The notes beneath the pieces were generated by a model. The model did not search any database. It was not told the origin of the DNA and worked only from the letters and a program-made list of their open reading frames with translations. Below are positions 45,157 through 56,813 of a stretch of DNA of 64,000 bases, piece after piece. Made by a program: the position numbers and the translations under genes. Within the stretch, counting starts at the first letter, position 1. Each line of letters opens with the position of its first letter. The stretch spans positions 32,801,855 through 32,865,854 of the forward strand of contig NC_054867.1 in assembly GCF_018320785.1 (NCBI RefSeq), in the 5' to 3' direction. The DNA comes from Cheilinus undulatus (taxonomy: Eukaryota > Chordata > Actinopteri > Labriformes > Labridae).

Positions 45157-45954
45157 GTTTGCATTTCTTTAAAAACAGTAGTCTTCACATCACATCTGAG
45201 TTGATGATTTTATATCAAATAATCATTTTTGAGACAGTATACTGTATATGGCCTGGTAGAGCATCATGCCTTTCTGCTGTCAGCCAGTAGAGGGCAGTGT
45301 AGTCATTGTTTCAGGCTCCTCAGGACTCACAGAGGTGATGGTTGATCTGTTTGACACTCTTGAATTTATACAAATGCCCCTTAAAAGTCCTTGTTAAATA
45401 ACATACAGAGGATCAATGATTACCTCTGGGTCTCTGTGGGTCACGGTAAGCCATGTGCAAACCACATTCAGAACCGGGAGCCGTTCCTCAGTCTGGCATA
45501 AAGCCCCAAGACTTCTAGATATCAGGAAACCTTCTGGCCAGCACAATTTAGAGCTTTATTTACAAAGATAGACACCTTCAACTTATCTTTATTTAACTTA
45601 CTGGGTCTCCAAAAAAATCAAAATCTGCTTTTGTTCTCTTGTTAAAAGTAGTACACCATATTCTTTTAACTGTTACAGCCCCATTTTCAAACTTTCTATC
45701 CTTGCTAAGAATCTGGAATTTATTAGTCTGGCCTTAGGAAAACCACAGTATAACCATAGGAGTTTTTAAAAGCAGTCAGTGAGATTATAACATTGTACAG
45801 GCATTTTCAGTGATTTTTTTGAAGGCTTTTAGTACCATTGACCATGTTATTCTCAAAGACAGACTGTACTGGTCCATGTGAACAAAAGTGTGTGCATGGT
45901 GAAGGCTTTCAAATTTGTTGAATTTTTTTAAGGATTTTTTTTTTGGGGGGGGGG

Positions 45955-46040
45955 CTTTTTTTGGTTTTATTTCAAGAGTGGAGGACAGTGGATGGAAACA
46001 GGGATGAAAGAGTGGGGGAGAGACATGTGGGAAAGGAGGT
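45955..46040 (-). repeat. Possible SINE-like segment in fam107a intron
   Basis: 'agggatgaaagagtggggga' and 'gacatgtgggaaaggagg' resemble the body of a tRNA-derived fish SINE read in reverse. Weak. Confidence 0.3.
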
Positions 46041-46409
46041 TATAAAATCAGCATCCCAAGGGGCTCAGTCTTGAAACCCCTGTTATTTTTTACTTTATAC
46101 CAGCATTGAGGCTGTGTTTGTGACTATTTTACATGAGCTACTGTTTGTCTTGGACAGGACAACCCTTTACATGATTTTTCAATCTTAATTAGGTTTTTCT
46201 GGTAAAAAAAAAGTTACAAATGAATTTTAAAAAATTGAATCTTTCAGGCCATGAATTTTAAAGACTCTAAACATGGATAACGTTATGTTAAAATGCTGCC
46301 TGTTTTATGTGGCTTCACACATACTACCAAATTAAGATGAGTTTAGTTTATTAGGATCACCCTTAGCTGCTGTTTAAGTTCTTTTTTCTCATTTTTCATT
46401 TTTCCACAG

Positions 46410-46504
46410 CGACAGTGAGAGGGGCCAGAGTTCCTCAGAGTCAGAGACTTAGAAGAACTGCTGGGTTGGATGCAGGAGAGAACGAAGTCTGACAGTGATG
46501 AATA
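46410..46504 (+). pseudogene. fam107a: fam107a-like exon 3
   Basis: Acceptor TTTTTCCACAG. PEFLRVRD is in one frame and LRRTAGLDAGENEV in the next, so one base is missing or extra near 46447-46450. Depending on frame, the stop is TGA at 46490-46492 or TAA at 46502-46504. Confidence 0.65.
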
Positions 46505-49500
46505 AAGAGTGTATGTGAGTTTTCTTCATGCAGGAAGCACAAAGGACTATTTTTAAAGATGAAAGACTGATCTCTCTAAGAGTTTACTTCACTGTTTCTG
46601 TGCAGCTGAGAACTGGAAGTTTTATAATTAAAGAAGCAATTCACACATCATGATTATTTTAAAACTTATTATTTTTCATAGACAACACATTGTAATTGGT
46701 TGTTGTCCACATCTGCTGCACTGCAGTGATATTACAGTTGGGTTACATAACATTATATGTGTTCTCCTTCCAAATCTGTGGGTTTTGGATAGTGCTCACT
46801 CACTTACAATGAATACAAAAGGTCTAAAATTAAGCAAAGAATAAAAATGTAAGGAAGTTCATCAGTTCTCTTGTAAAATGACAGAAGGCACAATGCATAG
46901 ACAAGGAAGTTTTATTTCTTTTCCTGCAATTGTATCTCTGTGGGTACAAATCATCGTATTTTCTCACATCTTGTTCAATAACCCATGATGCATTGCATCC
47001 ATACATTTGTAGCTCAAAACAGCTTTTACAAAAAAGGATATACAATATATACTTATATTTATATATATAATATACACGTGTTTCTTTTATGCATTTAGAT
47101 GTGTTTGTAATGGGTAAAACAAGCTTTTTTGATTTAAAAAAAGAGAACACAGCCAAGTGGAAACAAATCCCAGTTCAACGTAAGGTTTTTACCAAACAAA
47201 TAATAGCCACGTTGGCTATCTTACATTTAACATGAAGCCCTTCACACACGGTTTGCATATTTTCCACAATTACAGTCATGTAAATCCAGAGGAACTCCCT
47301 TGTTTTACTGCACAATGGACCTGTAAGTATCAGTGATGGATAGGGGAAGTGTTTAAAGTGGGCAACACATTTTTATGAGCTGGTTGGCTATCACTACAGC
47401 TAACAAATAATAAAGTATTATGCTATGATATACCTGAAATCAACAGTGGTATATTAAAATCTTCAGCTAGTCACTGCAGGGAGAATCGGCCTCTTCTTTG
47501 TTTTTCTAAACATGTTGCTAAACAACGCCATCCTTCATAAAGTCATAAATTCATAAGATGACAACATATCTGAGTATAAAGCTGAACATTTCCACCTCAC
47601 CATATGGCTTTAGTTTATCTACTCAGGAAGAGGACAAATAAACACTGAAGGCTACTCCCACCGCTGATAGGTGATGTTCCCAGCATTGTTTTCATGTTTT
47701 ATACTGCGGCTGACACCTCAGGATATGTGTATTTTTTCTGTTGTACCTGGCAATCAGACAGCGATACATATATAAAAAGTTCCTACATGTGCAACATCAA
47801 GAAAGCTGACTGAATGAAAATATCTGAGTGGTTGATAAAGAGAAGAAAACTTATTCAGAGACTTGACCGTCTTGCAAATGATGAAGTCCACTGTGCTGTG
47901 TTGTACTTTGTCAACAACATTACTTCTGGTGTTACTCACTTCACATTATATAGCTCAAAATTACAGTATTACATCTTTTTTTTTATTCAATACAACATAG
48001 TAATAATAATCATGTGTGTTTATACTAATTGATCATCATTCATGTAAACATATTTAACCAGGTCATGCAAACAGTAGACCAAAACTTCTTCCACTAGAGG
48101 TGCACAGCACAGAGCAGGCGGAGTGCCCAGACTGAGATCCCTGACACTCGTCGTCGAATGCAGAGACTAATAGCAGGCGGAGAATCAGACGCTTGTCAGG
48201 AACAGAACAGCAAAGATGAGCGTGATATGAATATGTTTTTTTTTAATCTCAGGACATTTGAACCTTCATACTATTTCCTTCTTTGAGGTCTGATTCCTGT
48301 GAGTTTGCAGGCTAATTTAGGGATCTCAGTTTGAGCCTCTGATAACAGAACAGCCATAAAACTTAAAAAATAAAGATCTCTTCTTGATTTTCATACAGTC
48401 GATGCCCCCACCCACCCACCCAAAAAAGCATGCAGACACTCCAGGTCAGAACCACCCTTCACAAACCCAGTCTGAGCCAGAATATAGAGTCCAGAAACCC
48501 CCAAATCACCTCCTCTTTCCAAAAAAGGCTTTCAACTAAAGTAAAGGAACTTAATACTTTTATAAATGACACACACACTTAAGGAAATGTCTGCATTTTT
48601 AAACTTGGGCCACATTTTAAAAGGTGTATAACTAATAGGTAAACTTTTTGTAAATTCTCTTGAACAAAAATGAAACCAAATGACCCCTGTGACAGGTGCT
48701 GACGTATTGCCCCAGTAATGTAAGGTGAGTCAAAGAGATTTGACTGCTAGAGCAGTGGAAATAACCCCTCCCTCCTTCAAATAACTGAACACACATTTAA
48801 TGCACCTATCAAATATCAGTGGAAACTCAGAACAGAGCAGTCCATGGTAGATCAAGTTCCTGTGTTGGTTTATGGAAATTAAATGACTGTGTGCTTAGTT
48901 TATCTCTAGACTTTACTCCTCTTCCCTGGTCAATCCAGTTGAAAAGGCTGCATGTAGCTGCATTTGACAATATAAGTGTCAGTCATGATTTTACGTGACT
49001 CTTTTTTGTGTCTAGTAACTAATTTAAACAAGACTAGTCAGAAAAATGAACACTTTGCCATAAATCAGCATATCTATTTTCACAACAGAATCAAGGTCTT
49101 AAAAATGTATTTAATGGGTAATGCATGACCCATGTCCCATCTGTTAACATGGAGAAGGCAAGGTTTAAGACCTATGCTGCAGTCAGTCAGCAGGGGAGCA
49201 CTAAATCTTTCAAGCTGCGTTTTCACCAAGTGGTCTGGTTCAGTTCAGTTTGGTAAAGTACTCGAGTATTTGTGTTTCCATTGTCAAAAGTTGCAAAAGG
49301 CACCAAAATAACTCATACATGCCATCCTACTTTTTGCCCCCCTTTTGTTACAGTACCACCAGTACCTATCACACTCTTAAGAGTGGAACTAGACTCACTA
49401 CAGTGTAGTCCACTGACTGGTTGAAATAATCTTTATTTCCCATACACAGAGAGGGGTTTGGCATTTGCATCAAGGCCAGACGGACATAGATTTTTGAAAT

Positions 49501-51478
49501 GTAAGCGGTGGTCAGGTCTGCCATACCTACAGCGTTAGACTGGAAAGAAAATTTAGCCATGGCATTTTTTGATGCAAACCAGGGCTTTGCTGTCCTTCTT
49601 CTTTTTTAATAGGTCTGCAAAAAGATTTCCTCAAACTGTTAAAAAGTTGAGACATAAATGCCATAGACAAATAAAATTGTGTGCATTCACTGTATTTTTA
49701 ACTGTTTTGATGTTAGAGGATGCCGCCTGGATGTCCTATATGCCAGATTACCAGTCCAGCACTTCATCCTGCACTGAACCAAACCTGACTGCTTTGTGGA
49801 AAAGCACCATTAGTTCAACCCCTGAGTCCATCCTAATGTAGAATCTTTGATTTAAACTGTTTTGAAATCACTCCAGTAAACTGCCTCAACAAGCTCTGCT
49901 AACATGGCTTTCATGGCTACAATGTTATCCTTTAGAGAAATCACAGACAATCTTGTCAGGACAAATAAAAGTGCATGTTTTGAGCTGGCTCAAACTGTTT
50001 TAACTAATGGAACAATGGGCCCTAGGTTGAAAAATACATTAATTTATCTTTAAATAAGAAAAAAGACAGCATAATTGAACTGAGCATACGATGAGGTGGT
50101 ATCGGCATGCCTTTAGATGAGCTTGGCTAAACAGCTACTTGGTCCGTGACTGGTCTGAACCAAACTGATGGATATTAAGACATGCAGGAGTAGCTTTCAG
50201 CACTGTTTCCCTCTCTGTGCCCTGTCTGGCAGGATTTTTTGGGAAAGCTGCCAGTAATGTAGAGGGTGCAGACAGACAGAAGTTGCAGTTAGAGGTAGAT
50301 GTGACATATAATGTGATAACCAAAATAAAAAGAGAAGACTGCCTTTAAACTGCCGCCTCAATCTCAAACAAAACTTCAGAGGCTGCTAGTCTTCCTGAAG
50401 CTAACATCCCAAACCACTTTTTTTTTAAATGTCACCCTGTCTGCTACAGCTGCACAAATCACAACTACATGTTTAATTGCTGGGGTGGCTTATTTCAGGA
50501 TGATCATGCAGAGAGACCTTTTTTAATCAGCAGTGCATTCTTTTGCAGCAAAGTTGACCTGTGAATCTCAAGTCAGGATGTGTTTTTTAAGTGTTTTTGT
50601 GGTTTTCTGGGATAAAAACGTGTGGCATGTTTCTCCACACTGTGACAGTGGCCTGCTTGCTGTTGACCCTGCCTGATAACTACTCTGCATTCCTGGCCAG
50701 ACTGGGCAGGGTGGGCTCTGGGCGCTCCAGGGATAAAATGTCACCATGTCAACAGGAGGTTGTGCTCAGACGCGACTGGCTGGCCTGCAGCAGTAGGTGC
50801 AGCTTCTCAGGCTGTCTCTATCGGCGCTACCTTCGTTGCTTCCACGGCGGCCGTCCTCATAGTGGGACACTTTAAATAAGCACAAAAAAAGTGGAGTTAC
50901 AGACACAGCAGTTTGTAGTTACTGAAGTTGGTCTACCTTTAATGAATGTTCATGATAAAAGGAGAAATACAGAAAACTGCAATGGACGAAGAACATGTAC
51001 TCTACAGAAAGTACTTTAATATGTTTTGTGTTGGATTTAAACAGAAATTTTCCACAGCATAGTTTAACCCATTTTAAATGTTTAAGTAAAATTGACTCGA
51101 TATAACTTAAAATAGCTAAGGGCCTTCTACAAGTAGTTGATTTTACTTGAAATTGTCAACCAGTGTGAAATGATTATAACTTGTACTCTTCACTTAGTCA
51201 TTTTACCAGCTTACTTAAAGGTCACATATTTTTCCCTTTTAAAACAAGTCTATATTGGTCTCAGAGGTCCCCGAAACATGTCTGTGAAATTTATTGCTGA
51301 AAAAAACACTCCAGTATTGGATTTTTGCATGTCTAAAAAACCCTCTGTTTCAGCCCTTTTCTGAAATGAGCTGTTTCTGTGTCTGTGGCTTTAAATGTTA
51401 ATGAGCTGTCTGACTCCTCCCCTGATCCTCCACTCAGCTGGCAGCTGGAAAGAAGGCTTGGTAGTTCAAAAGGTTATT

Positions 51479-51516
<38 letters not shown>

Positions 51517-51951
51517 TCAGTCTGTTTGCATGATTTTTTAAAAAGTGACGTTTACTAATTGGAGTTTACAGCGTAGGGACCTTTTTTTTTTAACCAGCAA
51601 ACTAAACCTCTGCTTATTTTTCTAAAGATTCTGGTTTATTAAAGAGTGAGCTGCTAACTAATTTGGTGCGCAAGAATGATAGAAATTAAGAGGCAAGTCA
51701 GAGAAGATCTGCTAAGGTTATTTCAAAAGAATTTTTCTAAAACAATGTAACTCTTTAAAAAGAAAAAGACAGACTGCAATGAGGGCAATCTTTGATGTCA
51801 CTAAATGTAACTTCTACAAGAAATTCACTGTTTTGCTGTGCTACAAACTTGGTTACATTACCAACATGTTACTGGAAAAAAGAATGAAGCATGCTGGGAC
51901 ATTTTTCCAATATTTGTATTTAAGTGAAGGTTATAAATCAAGAAAGCCAAG
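46505..51951. other. Intergenic DNA, nothing firm
   Basis: 5.4 kb without a supportable exon. 50640-50875 is the one GC-rich, CpG-bearing patch (a 94-codon + frame, and a short minus frame starting MRTAAVEATK next to a GTAGCG); it may be a promoter or first exon but I could not connect it to anything. A 30-base T-run lies at 51484-51513. Confidence 0.4.
51484..51513. repeat. Poly(T) tract
   Basis: Thirty consecutive T, possibly the tail of an antisense retroposed copy; no parent was identified beside it. Confidence 0.9.
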
Positions 51952-51956
51952 CAAAC

Positions 51957-52465
51957 TGTGGTGTTTATTTTGTATTGAATATTTTACTTTGTGGTACTTC
52001 CGGTTTCCGGAGCTGGTTGCTGGCTGCTAACTTGACTCTGTTTCTCCTGAGGCGTTCACCCTGCCCCCCTGGTGCTGTGGAGAGGCACACCTGCAGCGAA
52101 TCCTCTAATCACACCTGCTATTTAAGACTGGCTGCAGCTCTCTACAGCGCCTGAGTCTTGTCTACATTACCTCACGGTAAACGTCGTCTCCGGGCTCCTT
52201 CTCGTGATCCTTCAGAGAAGTTCTTTGTGCTTTTGATGATTCCAGTGATCTCTAGTGTTTGCATTTTGTGTACATTGTCGCTAACGTGCCTCTCCTCCTT
52301 TTTTCCAGTGCCTCCTGCTCAATTCACCACAGCCAGCTCCAGCACTCCCTCACTCCCTCCTGGACTCTTGGAATCCCCTTCCCTGGTGCACTTATCCTCA
52401 CAATAAAACTGTTAAAACTGCTTCCGTCTCCGCACCTGAGTTCAACCCTTACACAAAACATCACA
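51957..52465 (+). repeat. 5' LTR
   Basis: 509 bp, TG...CA. TATA box TATTTAA at 52119-52125; inferred RNA start at about 52149; AATAAA at 52402-52407. An 82-codon open frame in the LTR is also in the 3' LTR and is probably not a gene. It differs from the 3' LTR by one extra C in a CC/C run near 52010. Confidence 0.92.
52149..52159 (+). promoter_or_regulatory. Inferred RNA 5' end used as self-primer
   Basis: GCCTGAGTCTT, 30 bases after the first base of the TATA box. It is perfectly complementary to 52467-52477, directly after the LTR. In Tf1 of fission yeast the first 11 bases of the RNA fold back and prime reverse transcription; the length and place here are the same. Confidence 0.65.
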
Positions 52466-52466
52466 G

Positions 52467-52477
52467 AAGACTCAGGC
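52467..52477 (+). promoter_or_regulatory. Primer-binding site (self-priming type)
   Basis: AAGACTCAGGC, one base after the 5' LTR. It does not begin with TGG as tRNA-primed sites do, and pairs over 11 of 11 bases with 52149-52159. Confidence 0.65.
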
Positions 52478-52482
52478 CAGAA

Positions 52483-53505
52483 ATGGACTCAGCGGAATCA
52501 GACACCCTCAAAACGGCCATCACCCACCAAGGACAACGCCTAGGACATCACGAGTCCATGTTAAAAGGTATCATGCAATCTCTTCAGACTCTCAACACCC
52601 AGGTCTCCAGCATATCCGAGCAGTTACTCTCAGTCACTCAGCCTCACCACCCCACTCCTGAGCCTCCACCTGTCAGTGTTCAGCCACCCGCAGTAGATCC
52701 CTCACCTTCTCCTCCCTCCCCACTATAGAGAGCCTCATGTACCTCACCCTGATTTCTTCTCAGGAGAAATAGGTAGCGCTAGTGGGTTTTTGTTAAGATG
52801 TTCCCTTGTGTTTGACCAGCAGCCCTGAGTTACCCACGGACAGGGCCAAGATAGCTTTTGTAATTAATTTGTTACGTGGGAAAGCCTCCCGCTGGGCCAC
52901 TTCTGTTTGGGAGAGAGAATCTCCAGTGTTAGCTTCTTACTCGTTATTTTCTAGTGAACTATGTCGGATTTTTGATCATCCCCTCCAGGGCCAAGAAGCA
53001 GCCAAACGTTTATTTTCCCTCTACCAAGGTAACCAATCAGTAGCTGATTTCTCCATTGATTTTTCGTATTGTAGCCTCTGAGAGCGGGTGGGGGGAGACC
53101 GAGCTCAAAGGGGTTTTTCTTAAGAGTCTTTCTAGTGAGCTTAAGGATGAACTCGCTTCCCGGGATGAACCTGACTCCCTTGAGGGTTTAATTTCACTAG
53201 CCATTCGCATTGACAACCGTTTGAGAGAAAGACGCAGAGAGAGGAGTCAGCAAAGGCCCTCCAGCTCCCGTCCCGTAGCTCCCCCCTCTGGTCAGTCTGC
53301 TCTTCAGTCTCCTGAACACACTAGGTCTTCCCGTGACTTTTCCCCCACTCCTGTTGATGAACCCATGCAGTTAGGCCGCACCCGACTAACCCCCAGTGAG
53401 CGCCAAAGACGCTTTAACCTTAGACTGTGTATCTACTGTGGTCAGACAGGTCACTTTCTCGCTACTTGTCCCCAGACGCCAAAAGACAGGGCTCACCCGT
53501 GAACG
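52483..53505 (+). pseudogene. Ty3 Gag, broken
   Basis: Starts MDSAESDTLKTAITHQGQRL, a coiled-coil-like N-terminus. After a Pro-rich stretch the frame breaks near 52726. The capsid part (52806-53081; KIAFVINLLRGKASRWATSV) lies in another frame, and the frame breaks again in the T-run at 53060-53064. The last part (53056-53502) ends with a zinc knuckle [14 protein letters not shown] (C-X2-C-X4-H-X4-C), used for RNA binding. No full Gag can be made from this copy. Confidence 0.85.
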
Positions 53506-53840
53506 AGGGCACTCGGGTGAGCCAGACCTCTTCCTCCTCTAGCCCTCCCCTGCGCATAGCCGTTCCCTCTAGTGTCCTCTGGGGGCGCGATTCCGTGCCC
53601 ATTAGTGCGCTTGTTGACTCCGGAGCTGACGACAACTTTATTCAGGACACGTTAGCTCAACAGCTCCAACTCCCCCTTGAACCCTTACCGACTCCTAAGA
53701 ACATCACCGCCTTAGACGGCAGGTTGCTTGCTAAGGTTACTCACCGGACAGCCCCCATAACCCTCATTATCTCGGGTAATCACAGTGAAAAATTCAGCTG
53801 TTTGTTATTCCGTCCCCTCACGCTCCCGTTGTTTTAGGTC
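53500..53840 (+). pseudogene. Ty3 aspartic protease region
   Basis: ISALVDSGADDNFIQDTL contains the catalytic DSGA. It lies in the frame of 53427-53837, offset from Gag, and is followed by a break at about 53838. Confidence 0.8.
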
Positions 53841-53924
53841 TCCCCTGGCTCCAATTACATAATCCTCAGATCAATTGGAAAACCGCTACCATAACCAATT
53901 GGAGCGTACACTGCCACTCTCACT

Positions 53925-54870
53925 GCTTGCGTTCAGCCAGTCCACCGGTCAGTCGTCCTTCCGTCACTCCCACTCCTCCTGATTTATCCAATGTCCCTCA
54001 GGAATACCATGATTTAGCCCCGGTCTTCAGCAAGGACCTAGCCGTCTCTCTCCCTCCTCACCGTCCCTATGACTGTGCGATCGATTTGCTCCCTGGCGCG
54101 TCCCTGCCCAGTAGTCGCCTGTACAACCTCTCCGCCCGGAGAGCGGCCATGGAGACTTACATTCATGATTCGTTAGCCACAGGTCTCATCCGTCCCTCCT
54201 CGTCTCCTCTAGGAGCTGGTTTCTTTTGTCAAAAGAAAGACTCCACACTCCGCCCCTGTATCGATTTCAGAGGACTTAATGACATCACTGTAAAGAACAA
54301 ATACTCACTTCCCCTCATTGACCCCTCTTTCGAGCCTCTCTGTTCAGCCCAGGTCTTCTCAAGCTAGATTTAAGAAATGCCTATCACCTCATCAGAGTTA
54401 GAGAGGAGACGAATGGAAAACAGCCTTTAAGACCCCTATTGGCCACTTGAATACCAGGTCATGCCTTTTGGTCTCACTAACGCCCTGCAGTTTTTCAGGC
54501 TCTCATTAATGATGTGCTCAGGGACATGCTCAATCGCTTCGTGTTCGTATATCTTGACGATATACTTATCTTCTCCAGGTCACTCCAGGAACACCAGCAA
54601 CATGTTCGTTTAGTCCTCCAGAGGCTACTAGAGAACAGACTTTATGTCAAACCCGAGAAATGTGAGTTTCACACCCCATCAGTCAGTTTTCTAGGTTTTA
54701 TCATTGCCCAGGGCCAATTACAACCCGATCCTGCTAAGATCAGAGCAGTCACTGATTGGCCCGTCCCAGGTAACCGTAAGGAACTCCAGCGATTTCTAGG
54801 CTTCGCAAACTTTTATAGAAGGTTCATTAGAGATTACAGTAGGGTGGCTGCTCCCCTCACTAGGCTCACC
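53925..54870 (+). pseudogene. Ty3 reverse transcriptase, broken
   Basis: 53927-54367 has [20 protein letters not shown] and [20 protein letters not shown]. The frame breaks at about 54360, again around 54403, 54447 and 54483 (short homopolymers), removing the continuous LDL.NAYH palm block. From 54514 a long frame resumes with [13 protein letters not shown], the intact YLDD catalytic box at about 54550-54561. Confidence 0.88.
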
Positions 54871-55290
54871 TCCCCTAGTTCCCCCTACCGGTGGTCACCT
54901 GAGGCTGCTGAGGCATTCACCAGGCTCAAGACTCTGTTCACGTCAGCTCCCGTCCTCAAGCACCCTGACTCCTCCCTCCAATTCGTGGTGGAGGTGGACG
55001 CCTCGGAGACCGGAGCCGGGGCTGTTCTGTCGCAAAGAGACCCCGTTACGAAGAAGCTTCACCCTTGTGCCTTCTTCTCTCGTCGTTTGTCCCCGTCCGA
55101 GAGCAATTACGACGTGGGAAACCGAGAGCTGCTGGCTGTGGTGTGGGCACTACAAGAATGGAGGCACTGGCTGGAGGGCACGCGACAGCCCTTCATCATT
55201 TGGACTGACCACAAGAACCTCGCCTATCTGCGCACGGCGCGCAGACTCAACTCCCGTCAAGCCCGGTGGGCTCTTTTTCTCAGTCGTTTC
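54870..55290 (+). pseudogene. Ty3 RNase H domain
   Basis: [17 protein letters not shown] (catalytic Asp), then [20 protein letters not shown] (catalytic Glu) and [12 protein letters not shown] (Asp). These lie in the same open frame as the YLDD block, so this part is intact. Confidence 0.88.
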
Positions 55291-56425
55291 CACTTCACCC
55301 TCTCCTACAGGCCAGGCTCCAGAAACACTAAACCTGATGCCCTTTCTCGTTTGGACTCCCCTTCTCGTGAGAGTGTTGAGCCGGACCTGATTCTTCCCCC
55401 CTCCTGTATCGTCGGTGCTGCCACATGGGACATCATCCAGGCAGTCAAAGACGCCCAGAAAGCTCAACCGGACCCCGGAACTGGACCCCCAGACCGTCTC
55501 TTCGTCCCGGACTCAGCTCGCTCTCCAGTGCTCCATTGGGCTCACATCAAAACTCACCTGCCACCCGGTTTCCAGAGGACCCTCGGGTTCCTACAGCAGA
55601 GTTTCTGGTGGCGGGCATGACCAGAGACACCCGTGAATTCGTGGCTGCTTGCTCCACCTGTGCCAGAGGAAAATCCTCTCATCAACCCCCTGCTGGCCTT
55701 CTGCATCCCCTGTCCACTCCTGGTCGTCCCTGGTCGCACATAGCCTTGGACTTCGTCACCGGTCTCCCACCCTCTGAGGGAAACACAGTCATCCTGACTA
55801 TAGTGGATCGGTTCTCCAAAGGCGTCCATTACGTCCCTCTCCCCAAGCTCCCCTCTGCCTTGGAGACGGCTCACCTGTTGGTCCTCCATGTCTTCCGTAT
55901 CCATGGAATTCCTAGCGACCTCGTGTCGGACCGCGGACCCCAGTTTGTATCACGTGTATGGAAAGAGTTCTGCAAGGAGCTGGGGGCCACAGTCAGCCTA
56001 TCCTCTGGGTACCACCCACAGAGCAACGGCCAGACTGAAAGGGCCAATCAGAGTCTGGAGGCCTTACCTTGTGTTGCTGCCCATCATCCCTCTACCTGGA
56101 GCTCTCACCTCCCCTGGATTGAATATGCCCACAACTCTCTCACCTGCGCTGCTACCGGCATGTCTCCGTTCATGTGTTGCCTCGGGTATCAACCCCCCCT
56201 GTTTCCCGAACAGGAGATCTCGGTCTCCGTCCCTTCCGTGCAGCACCATCTCCAGCGCGTCAGAGAGGTGTGGCGGACAGCCAAGGCGGCACTCTCGCGC
56301 ACGGCTGAGCGCAATAAAAGACTGGCTGACGCCCACCGCACTCCTGCCCGGAATATCTCCCTGGCCAGAAGGTCTGGCTCTCCTCCAGAGATCTACCCCT
56401 CGAGACAGAATCCAAGAAATTGACC
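55290..56425 (+). pseudogene. Ty3 integrase, broken
   Basis: The zinc-finger His pair region ([13 protein letters not shown]) is at the end of the RT frame (stop at 55618-55620); the Cys pair (CSTCARG) is in the next frame (55425-56423). The DDE core is present in that frame: [21 protein letters not shown] and [11 protein letters not shown] frame break between zinc-finger halves and another at about 56420 split the protein. Confidence 0.85.
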
Positions 56426-56683
56426 CCCCGCTACGTTGGACCTTTTGAGATCACCAAAATCATCAATCCCTCGGCAGTACAGCTCAAACTTCCTGAATCC
56501 ATGAAGATCCATCCCACCTTTCATGTGTCACTACTCAAGCCGGTCTCCTCCAGTGATCTGAGCCCTCCTACCGTCGCCCCTCCTCCCCCCCGGATCATCG
56601 ATGACCATCCCGCCTTCACCGTTTCCAAGATTCTGGACGTTAGACCTCGAGGCCGGGGTTACCAGTTTCTGGTAGATTGGTAG
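56420..56683 (+). pseudogene. Ty3 integrase C-terminus with chromodomain
   Basis: [20 protein letters not shown] is the GPY/F-like module, and [20 protein letters not shown] is the first half of the chromodomain, which guides integration to chromatin marks in chromoviruses. A TAG at 56681-56683 after VDW cuts the chromodomain; the following bases still resemble its second half in another frame. Confidence 0.85.
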
Positions 56684-56801
56684 GGCGGCCGGAGGAGCGC
56701 TCCTGGATTTCCAGAAAACTAATTTTAGGCGACAACCTTCTTCGGGATTTCTACAAGGCGCACCCGGACAAGCCTGGCAGGGACGCCAGGAGGCGTCCGT
56801 T

Positions 56802-56810
56802 GAGAGGGGG
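56802..56810 (+). promoter_or_regulatory. Polypurine tract
   Basis: GAGAGGGGG, three bases before the 3' LTR; the primer for plus-strand DNA. Confidence 0.75.
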
Positions 56811-56813
56811 TAC

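Larger units (their letters stand above)
44803..46504 (+). pseudogene. fam107a: fam107a-like gene with three lesions
   Basis: Three exons (44803-44907, 45000-45156, 46410-46504) encode most of the FAM107 domain, a coiled-coil, actin-associated family. Exon 1 has ELIRP, then PLSPTTASKSHQELHREL, matching the FAM107 core SR(S/N)HQ(E/D)LHREL; exon 2 has KSELQKALERKEWEQKMK and ELQKRHQRLE; exon 3 has PEFLRVRD and LRRTAG. Lesions: ELIRP and the core lie in different frames, separated by a run of seven C (44826-44832); an in-frame TGA at 45121-45123 falls before ELQKRHQRLE; exon 3 changes frame near 46447-46450. Splice sites remain good. Either a young pseudogene or a working gene spoiled by sequence errors. 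The place after fam3d is that of human FAM107A. Confidence 0.75.

Noticed and set aside
52158..52406. 82-codon frame in the LTR
   Set aside because: Present in both LTRs because they are copies; it has no recognisable domain and overlaps promoter and poly(A) signals.
55150..56336. Minus-strand frames of 90-116 codons in the Ty3 element
   Set aside because: Antisense to RNase H and integrase, whose catalytic motifs are on the plus strand.
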